Origin: Acanthosoma haemorrhoidale
Lineage: Eukaryota; Arthropoda; Insecta; Hemiptera; Acanthosomatidae
DNA length: 64,000 bases
NCBI GenBank assembly: GCA_930367205.1
Contig: OV884014.1
Coordinates: 71,837,104 to 71,901,103 of the forward strand
Direction: 5' to 3'
Below are positions 48,356 to 58,402 of the stretch, piece by piece. The notes under the pieces were generated by a model. It did not search any database. It saw only the letters and a list, made by a program, of their open reading frames with translations, and had not been told where the DNA came from. Position 1 is the stretch's first letter, and the number at the start of each line of letters is the position of its first letter. Made by a program: the position numbers and the translations under genes.

Positions 48356-49096
48356 TTTATAAAGTAATATTTTTATTATCAAAGGGATTAGGATGTCTAA
48401 GTAGGTGGGAACTGAAGTTCTGATAGTGGGAGTTAGCTTGGTCCTGAATGAATGGGATGTAAAGATCAATGTAGACGGCATAGTTGTTGATATAGAAGGG
48501 ACCATTAGCTGTCTTGTGGAGGATTATGGACTGCAGGTATTGGATGAAACTTAAAACTCTGGACCTTTATTTCCTAAGACCAGGTAGGATGGAGTATCGT
48601 TGCATAAACCAGTATCATGTTTTTCATTGCTATTTAAGATTTGAGGTCGTCCTTGAGGCGAAGTAGTCAGTTTCTTACCATTTGAGGTGAGTTACTTGAA
48701 AGGTGATCTGGGATTTAACAGGAATGGTTTGGTTGAAAAGCAAAACCGGACGATTGTCAGCATTCATAGAATCTCCGTTCGGAGGGCTCTATACTAACCT
48801 AAAATTCAATTAACACGTAAAACTGAAACATTTCCTTATTTGTGCGTAGACAAAAATAAACCTGACAACATAGATGGACTCTACCCCAATTAAAATTTTT
48901 GGATAGCGTAACGTCCTGAGGAACATCTCAAAAGATTCACCTTCGGAAACACCATATCAGGCAAGAGCGTGAACTCCTCCATTTTTTGCTATACCTCAAT
49001 GTCCCGGTATATGACATGTTTCATTGAATCCCGATTATGTAAAGTAGTATAACTAACACGTTGTTAGTGTGCACTTAAAAGGATTGATTAAACTAT
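48356..49096. other. Unassigned non-coding sequence
   Basis: Moderate G+C, no coding run and no repeat partner seen. Confidence 0.35.
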
Positions 49097-49109
49097 TCTG
49101 TTGCATATA

Positions 49110-49816
49110 TATATGGGTATAAAAATGGATAGAAATACCCATTTCTCTACTCATTTTAGTAATAAAATATAAAAAGTACGATACAGATCTTACAAGATAT
49201 CGCACTTGCTAACTTCACCTAACCTGTCGCTTCGTCTGAAACTGATGATTTATAAGTGTGTCCTCCGGCCAGCTCTGCTATACGGTGCTATTTACCCACT
49301 TGACAACCAACCTAATATCTACAGCATTTCCAGAATGGGATCATGCGAAAATTGGTCCAACATACCTCTCTCGAGAGGTTAAACAACGCTGACCTGCACC
49401 CGTTGCTTGGTGTAATTTCGGTGGGTAAGTTCATCCACCGGAGACACATGAAGTTTTTTGACTCGTTGCAGCACCTAACCAATCCAGTGTTTAACACTAT
49501 GACCCCACCACCCCTCCCGCATCGATGGCAACAGCCTGTCGGGGAAAAATTAGATTAAGAATTAGGATGTAAGTTAGTTCAAGTTTTATCAAAAAAGGTG
49601 AGCCCCATCGCCTTTATTAGTCTGTTCAGTCCAGTCACGTTTAATGTGTATCATTATACTTGTTTGTTCCATTATATAAATTTTATAAAATAACAAAACT
49701 TGTATATAATGTAGCGACGCTACAGAAAATACAAAAATAATTTGTAAATAGATTCGCCTGAGGATCTATAATTGTATAGAATTATCTGTAAGTTTAAAGG
49801 GGCTATGGAAAAAAAA
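49110..49816 (+). mobile_element. Family B copy, 5'-truncated, with 13-bp target duplication
   Basis: This is flanked by TCTGTTGCATATA at 49097-49109 and 49817-49829, a perfect 13-bp target-site duplication. It starts within the reverse transcriptase (LGIKMDR) and includes the ORF2 stop at 49558. It ends with the B 3' UTR and a short A tail (49809-49816). Its 3' UTR carries AGGTGAGCCCCAT and GAGGATCTATAATTGTAT, which define the family. Confidence 0.92.
49112..49558 (+). pseudogene. Family B ORF2 C-terminal fragment, broken
   Basis: LGIKMDRN and FSTHFSNKI are followed by an in-frame stop, then LKLMIYKCVLRPALLYGA. A frame change near 49325 leads into VQHTSLERLNNADLHPLLG, IHRRHMKFFDSLQHL and PPPLPHRWQQ, ending GEKLD-stop. 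This is the best-preserved C-terminus of family B in the window. Confidence 0.85.
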
Positions 49817-49829
49817 TCTGTTGCATATA

Positions 49830-50069
49830 CATATATTTTTTCTTGCAGTGCACATTACAAATCACAATTTTCTTGCTTTTTCAAGACCTTGCAAAACTAA
49901 GGGCTATATTGGTGGCAACCAACTCTTGTAACAGCTAATCACCTTCTGGAGTTGTTTTTTTGTATATTATTGTTTTATTAGATTTTAACTACCTATTACA
50001 AAAGCTAAAATTAATAAACTTATACCTAATTGTTGGTATGTAATACTATTGCTAACCGTGGTGTGCTCT
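49830..50069. other. AT-rich spacer
   Basis: No gene or repeat partner was recognised. Confidence 0.35.
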
Positions 50070-50125
50070 GTATCCTGAAAATGGTGACGTAAAGGCGTCG
50101 AAAGCACCCGTCTATGCGAAATGTA
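50070..50125 (+). repeat. Retroelement 3'-end hairpin motif (GAAAGC type)
   Basis: GACG-TAAAGG-CGTC (50086-50099) followed by GAAAGCACCCG. It has the same layout as 48270-48355, with a shorter stem. The surrounding sequence is not shared. Confidence 0.4.
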
Positions 50126-51711
50126 TTTTGTGGAGGCCTAACAAATATTATTCACTAAGAATATGAATAAAATATAACAAACTGAGAAACGCGGGTTAGC
50201 GTAATATAATTCTGACGCCAGTAAGGGTTGCCTGTAATTGATAAACTGATCCGATAACAAGTGCAACTGCACAAATTAGACAGCAAGCGGCGTGAAGTTG
50301 GACGGATCCAGTAACAACTGTTCATTGATTGGCGGAACAGTGGTACCACCACCACAACGGACAAGAGTTAATTACCTTGGAAAAATTGGATAGCATATTG
50401 GAACGCGCGGTGACAAAATCCCTCTCCTGGCAAATAGTTCAGTGTTGTATTACTTACTCTTTCATTATTTGATTGTTCCACGGTGTTTATTGTGCTTATA
50501 TCTATGCAGTAAATTACTTTTAACACCCTGCCGAAGCTTATAGAAAATACTTCTGTCATCATACCAAACTTGATCTAGTTACTGGTAACTAAATGTGACA
50601 AAACCCATTGTAAGCTGTGATATAAAACGGTGGTAGAACCTAACACAATAATTCTGTGAATTAAAATACAAGACTGGTAGTTTTACGAAGATGAGAGCAG
50701 AAATAATGCACTAATTATGTGCTAGTTGAGTGATTATTTTTGCGACGATGCGACACTGTAGATTATTATGGATTGTAACAATACTTAAATTGGATGCATG
50801 ACTTGTGAGGGTGGGGAGAAAGAATAATTTAGGAATCAATGAAGTATATATTAAAGTAGTAACTTCTGATTTCTAAAAACAAACCTTAATGTCACAATGA
50901 CCATTTAACTTGCACTGAAAGATGCCACATGTTGCTTTGATAGTGGTAGGATTACCTCAAAAATAAGGGAAGGGGAAGGGAAAAGGGAAAATATATACAT
51001 ATTGAAACCTACCTCATTTTTCACCATTTCCCTTTCTACTTTATTTGATCAATTTACCTTAACTAATTTGGCAGGTTCGTCATGAGATCATTAATCAAAT
51101 TGTTTTATGTCTTTGACATAGGAATTTATCCCGATTAAATCGCCCGATCTCAAGGCTAATGTTGTAGTTATTAATAAATTGAGAAACTAGGGATTTGAAA
51201 TATATTCAATAAAATGGTTATAACTAATAATTATAATTAACATAGATTGTTGACTAAAGTATACAAAAATATTCAATTCCTTTTAAATTAGGATGATTAC
51301 TACTAATTACAAACATGAATTTGAGCTCATTTTCTTTTAATGGATCCATAATAAAAACAATATTAATATCACCCAATCGATGATCTTCCTGTAATCCAAT
51401 CAACGTTACTTTCTGCTGTTGGTTCTTCTCCTCTCTTCCTGTATGGTAACCATCAATTCGGAGCTTGCTAAGTCCGTTCTTCTCGACGGTTGTGCTAAGA
51501 CTGCTGGTTTATCTCATCCCAACTCCTAGGAGCATAAGGGAAAGTGCTTACCAGATGTGAGGATTCCTGGTCTATATTCTCAAATATCATGAATGTTACA
51601 ATATATGGTTGTGGTCTATAAACACACTATAAGAAGTGAGGTAACAGGTGTAAAGGATACTGCTTGTTTTATTATTATTACAATGTTATAGTTACCATCA
51701 CATTGAACCCA
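50126..51711. other. Unassigned non-coding sequence
   Basis: 50200-50420 is GC-richer and holds two 64-69-codon minus-strand frames without motifs. No other feature was seen. Confidence 0.35.
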
Positions 51712-51790
51712 TGAGGATGATGGCCTAGTCCGTGGAAACCGTTCGGGTATAAATCAATAAAGTGGGAATACAGATGTTGTTTTATTTCAT
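51712..51790 (+). repeat. Retroelement 3'-end motif (GAAACC type)
   Basis: ATGAGGATGATGGCCTAGTC, CGTGGAAACCGTTCGGG and then ATAAATCAATAAAG. This combination of GATGA, GGAAACC and AATAAAG is the same general layout as the other hairpin motifs, with a weak stem. Confidence 0.45.
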
Positions 51791-51957
51791 GGTAACACAC
51801 CAAATTACTGACCTATTGGTTTTCAACAAAAGCAACTTGCATTATGGAACAGTAGAGGAAAATAAATTATGGTAAAAATTTGTATCCTTATCTATTCATT
51901 AGCTACTTTTAAGCAGTTTTAGATTATATTTAAATACATTTATTATTATTATTATTA

Positions 51958-52170
51958 TTTTATTTTTTTTTTTTATTTATTTATTTTTTTCCTTAGCTCT
52001 CAAACTTATAAAATAGGATGTGGGAAAAATAAAGGAAAATTATTTTGGGCTAATGAGTGCCTTTCACTAAGGGGAGTCCCCCATTTGAAGGGTGTATGAG
52101 AAGGATATAGGGTGTGGAATGCCTGAAGGAGGCGGGTGGATTCGGGAAGGTTGTGAGAGTCTACCGAGGG
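51958..52170 (-). mobile_element. Family C 3' end, copy 1 of a head-to-tail dimer
   Basis: On the minus strand from 52170 this reads CCCTCGGTAG, then the family C 3' UTR (ATGGGGGACTCCCCTTAGTG; CTCATTAGCCCAAAATAATT; AAGTTTGAGAGCTAAGG) and an A-rich tail (T run 51958-51990 on plus). It matches the 3' part of 56562-57353 closely. Only about 40 nt upstream of the 3' UTR core are present. Confidence 0.85.
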
Positions 52171-52194
52171 TTTTTTTTTTTTTTTTTTTTTTTT

Positions 52195-52268
<74 letters not shown>
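52171..52268. repeat. Poly(T) tract, 24 + 72 T
   Basis: 24 T (52171-52194), AA, then 72 uninterrupted T (52197-52268). It is the reverse complement of a retroelement poly(A) tail. Its length makes the exact count in the assembly unreliable. Confidence 0.9.
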
Positions 52269-52356
52269 CCTTAGCTCTCAAACTTATAAAATAGGATGTG
52301 GGAAAATTATTTTGGGCTAATGAGTGCCTTTCACTAAGGGGAGTCCCCCATTAATT
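52171..52356 (-). mobile_element. Family C 3' end, copy 2, with a 98-nt A tail
   Basis: On the minus strand from about 52356, GGGGGACTCCCCTTAGTG to GAGAGCTAAGG is followed by a tail of 98 A with one TT interruption. The tail joins directly to the 5' end of copy 1. It lacks 11 bp (CTTTATTTTTC region) present in copy 1, so the two are not a simple duplicate of each other. Confidence 0.85.
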
Positions 52357-52429
52357 TAATTATTATCCGAAGTCTATCTTTTATAAGTCATTTCAAATAG
52401 TTTACAGTTGCGGGAGTTATTATTATAAA

Positions 52430-52740
52430 TTCTTCCCAGCGTTCGAGTTGCGTTATCGTGAAATCCTACCAAATTTACCGATTGGGATGCAGAAGGATCC
52501 CAGGCCCGTAAATTCAATAGTTGACCGATTTTTTCCAACTTGTTTCCTTCGACCTTTTAATCTAAACGATAGCGAAACGATCGGAGACAGTTATAGCCGA
52601 AGCTCAACGGTTTCTAATTAATGGGATTCAGTCTGAAATCGATTAGGAATCGCCTAAAGCGTAGGCTCATGTAAATGAGAGGAGGGGGAGGAACGCAATT
52701 TCATTTGCCACCGAGAGCAGTTGTAATTGTATTAACTCTA
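52430..52740. promoter_or_regulatory. Candidate conserved non-coding block
   Basis: About 300 bp of high-complexity sequence, less AT-rich than its surroundings, without an open frame. It contains TTCTAATTAATGGGATT (homeodomain-like TAATTA core plus a GGGATTA-like site), ATCGATTAGG and several CGATAG/CGAAACGAT motifs. Similar in style to 1171-1420. Regulatory function is inference from composition. Confidence 0.2.
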
Positions 52741-53920
52741 CTATATGAGTTTGCCTTGAAATGGATATCTCATATCTGGCAATATGGAGCGTAGAAATTC
52801 GTAACTATCGCACATAACATTCTGGAAGTTTTTCTAAATATTTTGAATTTGTCTGATCAAATTTCATTACACAACACAAACGACGAAATATCACTGTTAC
52901 ATAAGGACTTCTTTGTTATTTTAATACCTAATATATTACTGTCAAAAGTATAACAAAAACAACACTTTTAAACAAAAATTCAGTCATTTATTGAAATTAT
53001 TTTAGATGATGTCACAAACAACACGTTAAAAATATAAGCCTTTGGAGACAAACTTTTGTCTAAAAAACTTTCCTGTACATGAAGATTTTTATTTCATAGT
53101 TCTTATTAGAAAACTAAATTTTCAGGCGTTCGCGGTTTAATTCTGTCCAGCGAAGAAACCTTGGGTAGGGGCGTTTGCTAAACAAATAAATTAATCAAGA
53201 ATATAAAAAACATAAATTTTTATGAACATACCTAAAAAATCAGACTCAAGGGATAAGTTAAAAAAACATGTTAAGTGAATTCCACTTATGTGTATTGGTA
53301 TTCATCATCCTAGCATATAAAGTATTTAAATGTAAACACGTGCATCTAGGCAAAAAGTAATCATATAGTTAATTTATAATTTTTCATCAAAAGAGCAACA
53401 TAAACAATATATCATTTATTACACATTGCTAAATATGAGGCAGAATTACGTAATTATTTAGGACTCCCAATTTTCCTCTGTGCGACAACCTATTAGTTTT
53501 AACGATGTACAACGAATACAAGTGCAATTAGATTAATTGTAGTGTAGCAGTTCATCGGAAACCAGTCGATTGTTAAAATGATTACAAATTCACCTTTGTA
53601 TTATTTGTACAAATGGCGTACATCGATACAGCTATTATTCACCCAAAATTTTCTTGTTCATTCAATTCACTCAAACGGTAAGTATGTCAACAAACTACGT
53701 AAAAATCTTAATCGAAATATAAGGATACTCCACCCATCAAAAGGTTTCTATTCACTTATAAGCCAACTACTTAATCTTTTTATTATTATTAAACGATTAA
53801 ATTTTTCTGTAGTGGTTGTTTTATGGCTGTCACCGAATATATTAGTGAAATTACCGTACAACATTTTATGACACAAGGTAAAAAAGAAGGAAATGATTTT
53901 CATGGGAAAAGATAGGCAGA
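52741..53920. other. AT-rich non-coding stretch
   Basis: A 97-codon plus-strand frame (53578-53871) is rich in L, N, I and Y, without a motif. Nothing else was seen. Confidence 0.4.
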
Positions 53921-54188
53921 CAATTGAAGGGTTTGCTGCAAGAAGGAGACAGCTCCATTTTCTACCTTGTCGAGTAACATGTCGTGTCTTATGTAAAAAA
54001 AAAGTAGTTCTTGTGTTTGGTGCAATTGGTGGTCACTCCGTGAGGTAGTTCCCTCCATTTCTGAACGAATAAAGCTGCTACCACATTTGTGGCAAAGAAG
54101 CGGCATCTCGTGGAGCTGTGTTTATTTTTTGTTTCCCTAAAGTTATAAAAATGGAACTGCCTCCTTTTTGCGGCAAACCCTTCAATTG
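53921..54188. mobile_element. 268-bp element with about 42-bp terminal inverted repeats
   Basis: The left end reads CAATTGAAGGGTTTGC, then GCAA and AAGGAG up to CTCCATTTT. The right end is its reverse complement over about 42 bp with four or five mismatches. The interior is a GC-richer 180 bp with a 68-codon minus-strand frame (53900-54106) that contains one CxxC. The layout fits a MITE of an unidentified DNA-transposon superfamily. The outermost CAATTG is palindromic, so the exact end and target duplication cannot be separated. Confidence 0.6.
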
Positions 54189-54214
54189 AGTAAACACGTA
54201 TCAGTTCCTGATTT

Positions 54215-54835
54215 TTAAATAAAAAAGAAGAAAAAGTACGACACAGGTCTTACCAGTTTTCGCACGAGCTAACTTAAGCCAACCTGTCGCTGGGTCTCAA
54301 ACCAATGATATAAAATATGTCCTCTGGCCAGCTCTGCTTTACAGTACCCCACTATATACTGCCTTGACTGACAATACAGCTAAAAGTCTCCAGCTATTTC
54401 AGAATGGGATCATGGTAAAAGTGGTCAGACATACCTTTCTCGAGAGGTTACAGAACGCCGACCTGCACCCGTTCGTTGATTAGTGTGCCGTCGGTGGGTG
54501 AGTTCATCAAGTTTGACTCGTTGCAGCACCTGACAAACCCAGTGTTTAACACTTTAACCCCACCACCCTATCGGCATCGGTGGCAATAGACTGTCGGGAA
54601 AAATTACGTTAAGATTTTGTTATTAGACGTAAGTTAGTTTTAAGTCTATGATTCATGAAGTGAGCCCCATTACTTTTAAACATGTTTAGGCAATGAATGT
54701 ATAATGTGCATGTTTGTAACAATCAGAAAATTGTATAAAATGTAGCCAAGCTACAGGACATATAATGACCTACTTTAAATAGATTCATTAATGTCGAATA
54801 TATTCTGAGTTCTATAGTTTATGATAACAAAGGGA
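54215..54835 (+). mobile_element. Family B copy, old and decayed
   Basis: This can be followed from EKVRHRSYQ-type codons near 54228 through GQLCF / LLYS, SLQLFQNGIMVKVVRHTFLE in a shifted frame, LQNADLHP, and the C-terminal FDSLQHLTNPVF at 54510-54550. The B 3' UTR follows (GTGAGCCCCATTAC; TAGCCAAGCTACAG). Divergence is much greater than in the copy at 49 kb, with several stops and shifts and no recognisable target duplication. Confidence 0.8.
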
Positions 54836-55661
54836 TTTGAAGAATAACAAATATATAAAATAAAAAATAAATTCTAAAAATAAACAAAAGGAAAATACAA
54901 GGATATCTGAGTGATATCTACACAATGTTGACTATTACAGAAACATAAAAGGAAAATTATCCATAATTAAAAACATAAAAAAAAGAGCAGATAGCATTAA
55001 TGTTAGTGAAGTTTATTTATACTGACTTTGAGGTACTTAATTTTAGTCCCTCAGACTTATGTTTACATTATATCATATCAATTATGTAAGTGGTTGCAGG
55101 GTAGGTAGAGTAATCTTTGAGTCTAATGTGAGTCTTAAGGTATTCCTCGGCCTCATTTAACTCGCTTTCCATGGCAATTTTCTTTAGAGGTGTTTCTCTG
55201 AAATTGCAAGACAATTCTTGGAGAATTCCTAGGAGTAAATGAAAGACATTACATTGTTTTTCAGACTATCGGACTATATGTTTCGTTATAGCGTTCAAAT
55301 TGTATAAAGTCGTGCCAGGCTTATTTTTTATTTTTTTATGTTATTTATATGTATATGTTAATACTGTGCCCATTCACAAGGCTCCAAGAGAGCTGGTACG
55401 AACAGAGGTTAATCTCAAATTATAACAGTTAGTTAGCTTGACAGAACTTTCCAGCCTAAAGTTGGTTCAGTTGGAAATTATGCAGTGATCTTCGATTTTG
55501 CAACGTAATCCTCTGTCGTAAACCCATGAAATATCAAAGATTTGATGACTAGTTAGTTGGGTTATGTCAATTTTGATGCAAATTTATATATATGTAAATA
55601 ATATATAAAAATATCTGAAACAACAAATTATCTTGATATAACACGATACTGACTAACCTTC
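54836..55661. other. AT-rich non-coding stretch
   Basis: Nothing recognised. Confidence 0.4.
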
Positions 55662-55740
55662 TCAGTGGCGTGGTGATTAGTGTGCGTGACAACAACAGAT
55701 TGTTCGAAACCTCGGCTTTACAAAGCATTTATTTTAATAT
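55662..55740 (+). repeat. tRNA-derived SINE-like head
   Basis: GTGGCGTGGTGATTAGTGTG resembles the A-box region of arthropod tRNA-derived SINEs. About 30 nt on, GATTGTTCGAAACCTCGG is a good B box (GTTCGAAACC). The following AT-rich body has no partner in the window. An intact tRNA cloverleaf is not apparent. Confidence 0.45.
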
Positions 55741-56547
55741 GGTTGGGTCATGGTTCATTAAGAAACTACTTTTTAAAAAAAATGTATTGAAATCGATAGA
55801 AATAGAAAAAAAATTGAATGGCTTCCATCGAAAGTATAAACTCCATAAGCGAACTACGGTGGCATCAAAGCGAAGCTGTGATTCTTTAAAAATACATTTT
55901 CGACGAATTTAAGTCATATGTAATGTATCGCATAATACACGATTTCTTGACGACTGATAATAATTGTAAACAAGGTCATAATGTGTTTATTAATTTTAGT
56001 CCAATGAAGTCATAAGCCAAGTTACATATTACTAATCAGGACTTCAAGATCTATATTTGATACAACACTGATTGTGAAATGAATCTGTTTTAATCGCCAA
56101 GTATCTTTTTAACGCCATCGTCAAATGAAAGTATGAAGTAGACAAGATTTTAATATATAGTTTCAAGATAGTTTCGAAGAATTCTCGTAATTAAAATTTA
56201 GCAAAAAAGCAGTCCGTCAAATTCCAGTAGTTTAACCTCTATATGATATAACTAAAAATATATTTACATATTATATTTAAAATTATACATATCGTAAGAT
56301 TTTTTAACTATAAGGGTAAATCCACCCTGGATTTTATTGTTGCTAGGGCCTTTTAATAGATGGAGGTGAATGATGAATTACAGTAATATGTGATGTGTAA
56401 CATTACACATTAACATGTGTAATTACATACTGACATAATAAATATGTTTGTCATAGTATATCAGGCAACTCTAACCGCTTCAATGCTGTACCATCCCTCC
56501 GGTGTGATGTATTTATCTAGACCACTGTTTATTATGTTAACATAACG
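55741..56547. other. AT-rich non-coding stretch
   Basis: Nothing recognised, apart from short ATTACAC direct repeats around 56390-56425. Confidence 0.4.
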
Positions 56548-56561
56548 ATAACACTTATTGC

Positions 56562-57113
56562 GAAAGAAAGAAGCTCCCGAAATCCTTCGTCTTAGACGGC
56601 AAAGAGTGCCCTGTAAGCAACAAGCTATGCTACCTTGGGATTACCCTCGGTAGACACTTGTCGTTCACAACACATCTCGGCAAGAAGTTAAAGAGTGTTA
56701 GGAAGAAATTCTTCAGCCTCGGACACCTACTTCACAGCCCGGCTTTATCGGTACGCCTTAAGCTGCTGATATACCAGAGCGTCCTAAGACCTGCTTTGAT
56801 GTATGGGACCCCTATCTTCAAGTATCTGACTCCTAACTTTCTCAAAACGGTCCAGCAATTTCAGAACAGTGTTCTACGCACCTCCCTCAAACATACCCCG
56901 TTCGACCGAATGAAGACAGACGGGATGCATAAAAAATTTGAAGTGCTCACCATTCAAGATTTCATCAAGAGAAGGCACATCAAATTTTTTGACTCACTCC
57001 GACACAGCCACAACCCACTACTCTCCGACCTTCAACCACCACCAATGCCCGTCAGATGGAAGCACTGCTGGACCGCCGAAGCCTGGAGACAGATGGACGT
57101 GATCGAACGCTAG
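56562..57113 (+). pseudogene. Family C ORF2 C-terminal fragment, frame intact
   Basis: The frame is open from the truncation point to its natural stop: ERKKLPKSFVLDG, CYLGITLGRHLSF, then LLIYQSVLRPALMYGTPIF, the conserved segment after the polymerase domain of Jockey-like ORF2s. It continues with FQNSVLRTSL and RRHIKFFDSLRHS. It carries the post-catalytic region only; fingers, catalytic box and endonuclease are missing because of 5' truncation, so no working protein is expected. It has no start of its own. The closest relative in the window is 58655-59314. Confidence 0.88.
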
Positions 57114-57353
57114 CCCCCTGACGGAGAGACGAGTTGGCCTGGACGACTACAAACCACCCTCGGTATACTCACACTACCTTCCCGATTCCACCCACCTCCT
57201 TTAGGCATTCCACACCCTATATCCTTCTCATACATCCTTCAAATGGGGGACTCCCCTTAGTGAAAGGCACTCATTAGCCCAAAATAATTTTCCTTTATTT
57301 TTCCCACATTCTATTTTTATAAGTTTGAGAGCTAAGAAAAAAAAAAACATAAA
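56562..57353 (+). mobile_element. Family C copy, 5'-truncated, with 14-bp target duplication
   Basis: ATAACACTTATTGC at 56548-56561 recurs exactly at 57354-57367, a perfect target-site duplication. Inside lie the last 183 codons of an ORF2, a 240-bp 3' UTR and an A-rich tail (57335-57353). The perfect duplication, the open frame and near identity of the 3' UTR to 51958-52170 indicate a recent insertion. Confidence 0.94.
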
Positions 57354-57457
57354 ATAACACTTATTGCATAATTTTATTCACAATCTAATTATTGAGTCAA
57401 ATAAAATCATACTGGAGACACGTTTATCGAGGAATACAATCTGTTAATCATATATTT

Positions 57458-57753
57458 AAGGTATAAACTACAAATCATCATGTTATAAAACTGTAGTCCC
57501 TGAATAGGCGAGAAGTTGATTCTAGGAGTACTTTTGACTACAAAAATATTGTTTAGAGAAACTAACCTATAAACTACCCGAAATATAAAATAATCCCGCT
57601 AATAAAAGGTATAAACTACAAATCATCATGTTATAAAACTGTAGTCCCTGAATAGGCAAGAAGTTGATTCTAGGAGTACTTTTGACTACAAAAATATTGT
57701 TTAGAGAAACTAACCTATAAACTACCCGAAATATAAAATAATCCCGCTAATAA
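57458..57753. repeat. 148-bp tandem duplication, two copies
   Basis: 57458-57605 and 57606-57753 are identical except for one base (G at 57510, A at 57658). Each begins AAGGTATAAACTACAAATCA and ends CCGCTAATAA. No coding run. Near identity shows either a very recent duplication or a collapse/expansion error in the assembly. Confidence 0.9.
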
Positions 57754-58209
57754 AAGGGCACCACTTCGTTTATGATTAGAATGTAAGTATACTAAGATCA
57801 TTCCGTAGGGCAAACATTTTTTTATATTTAGTATTCCTTTTGCAGCTGGAATCGTGCAAAATGCATTTTTTCAGCGTTGATTAAACGTACAAGTATCTCT
57901 GGCATAAAGTAGTCATGATGATCACTCTTAAAACGGTACTAAATGGTGAACTGCCTTTGCCAAATAAGACCTTACCGTAGCCAAGCTGCACTAAAATGTT
58001 TTCCTAAGGTGGTTGTGGTCCATTCGGCTTCACGGGGCTGACAGAGTAACCACTTGAATAAAGAAGCAGTTGAATGAAGGAGCAGGGCCTAGTTATTCAA
58101 AAAATAATGACCGACGAGGTGACGCGGCGTGCATTTTTAGTTAATACTTATCCGTATTGTGAATTGTATTTTCTCAGCGGTTTAGCACGTCGCCACATTA
58201 ATATATGGA
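57754..58209. other. Unassigned non-coding sequence
   Basis: No recognised feature; moderate G+C at 57900-58130. Confidence 0.35.
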
Positions 58210-58219
58210 GTTTACGCAT

Positions 58220-58390
58220 TTTTTTTACAAATAACCTAATCACAAAATTAATATATGCTGCAAAATATACATTCTACAGACGAATTTATTTACAATTGAT
58301 GGGGCTCACCTTTTTTAACAAACTTAAAACTAACTTACAAACTAAATCTTAACCTAATTTTTCCCCAACAGTCTGTTGCCATCGATGCGC
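58220..58390 (-). mobile_element. Family B-related 3' UTR fragment with 10-bp target duplication
   Basis: GATGGGGCTCACCTTTTTT, AACTTAAAACTAACTTACA and CAGTCTGTTGCCATCGATG match the B 3' UTR and the end of its ORF2 on the minus strand. GTTTACGCAT at 58210-58219 and 58391-58400 flanks it exactly. The distal 70 bp before the T run (58219-58226) differ from other B copies, so this is a variant 3' end. Confidence 0.75.
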
Positions 58391-58402
58391 GTTTACGCAT
58401 AT

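Noticed and set aside
52006..52320. Poly-lysine and poly-phenylalanine frames
   Set aside because: They are translations of the poly(T)/poly(A) tail of a family C copy.
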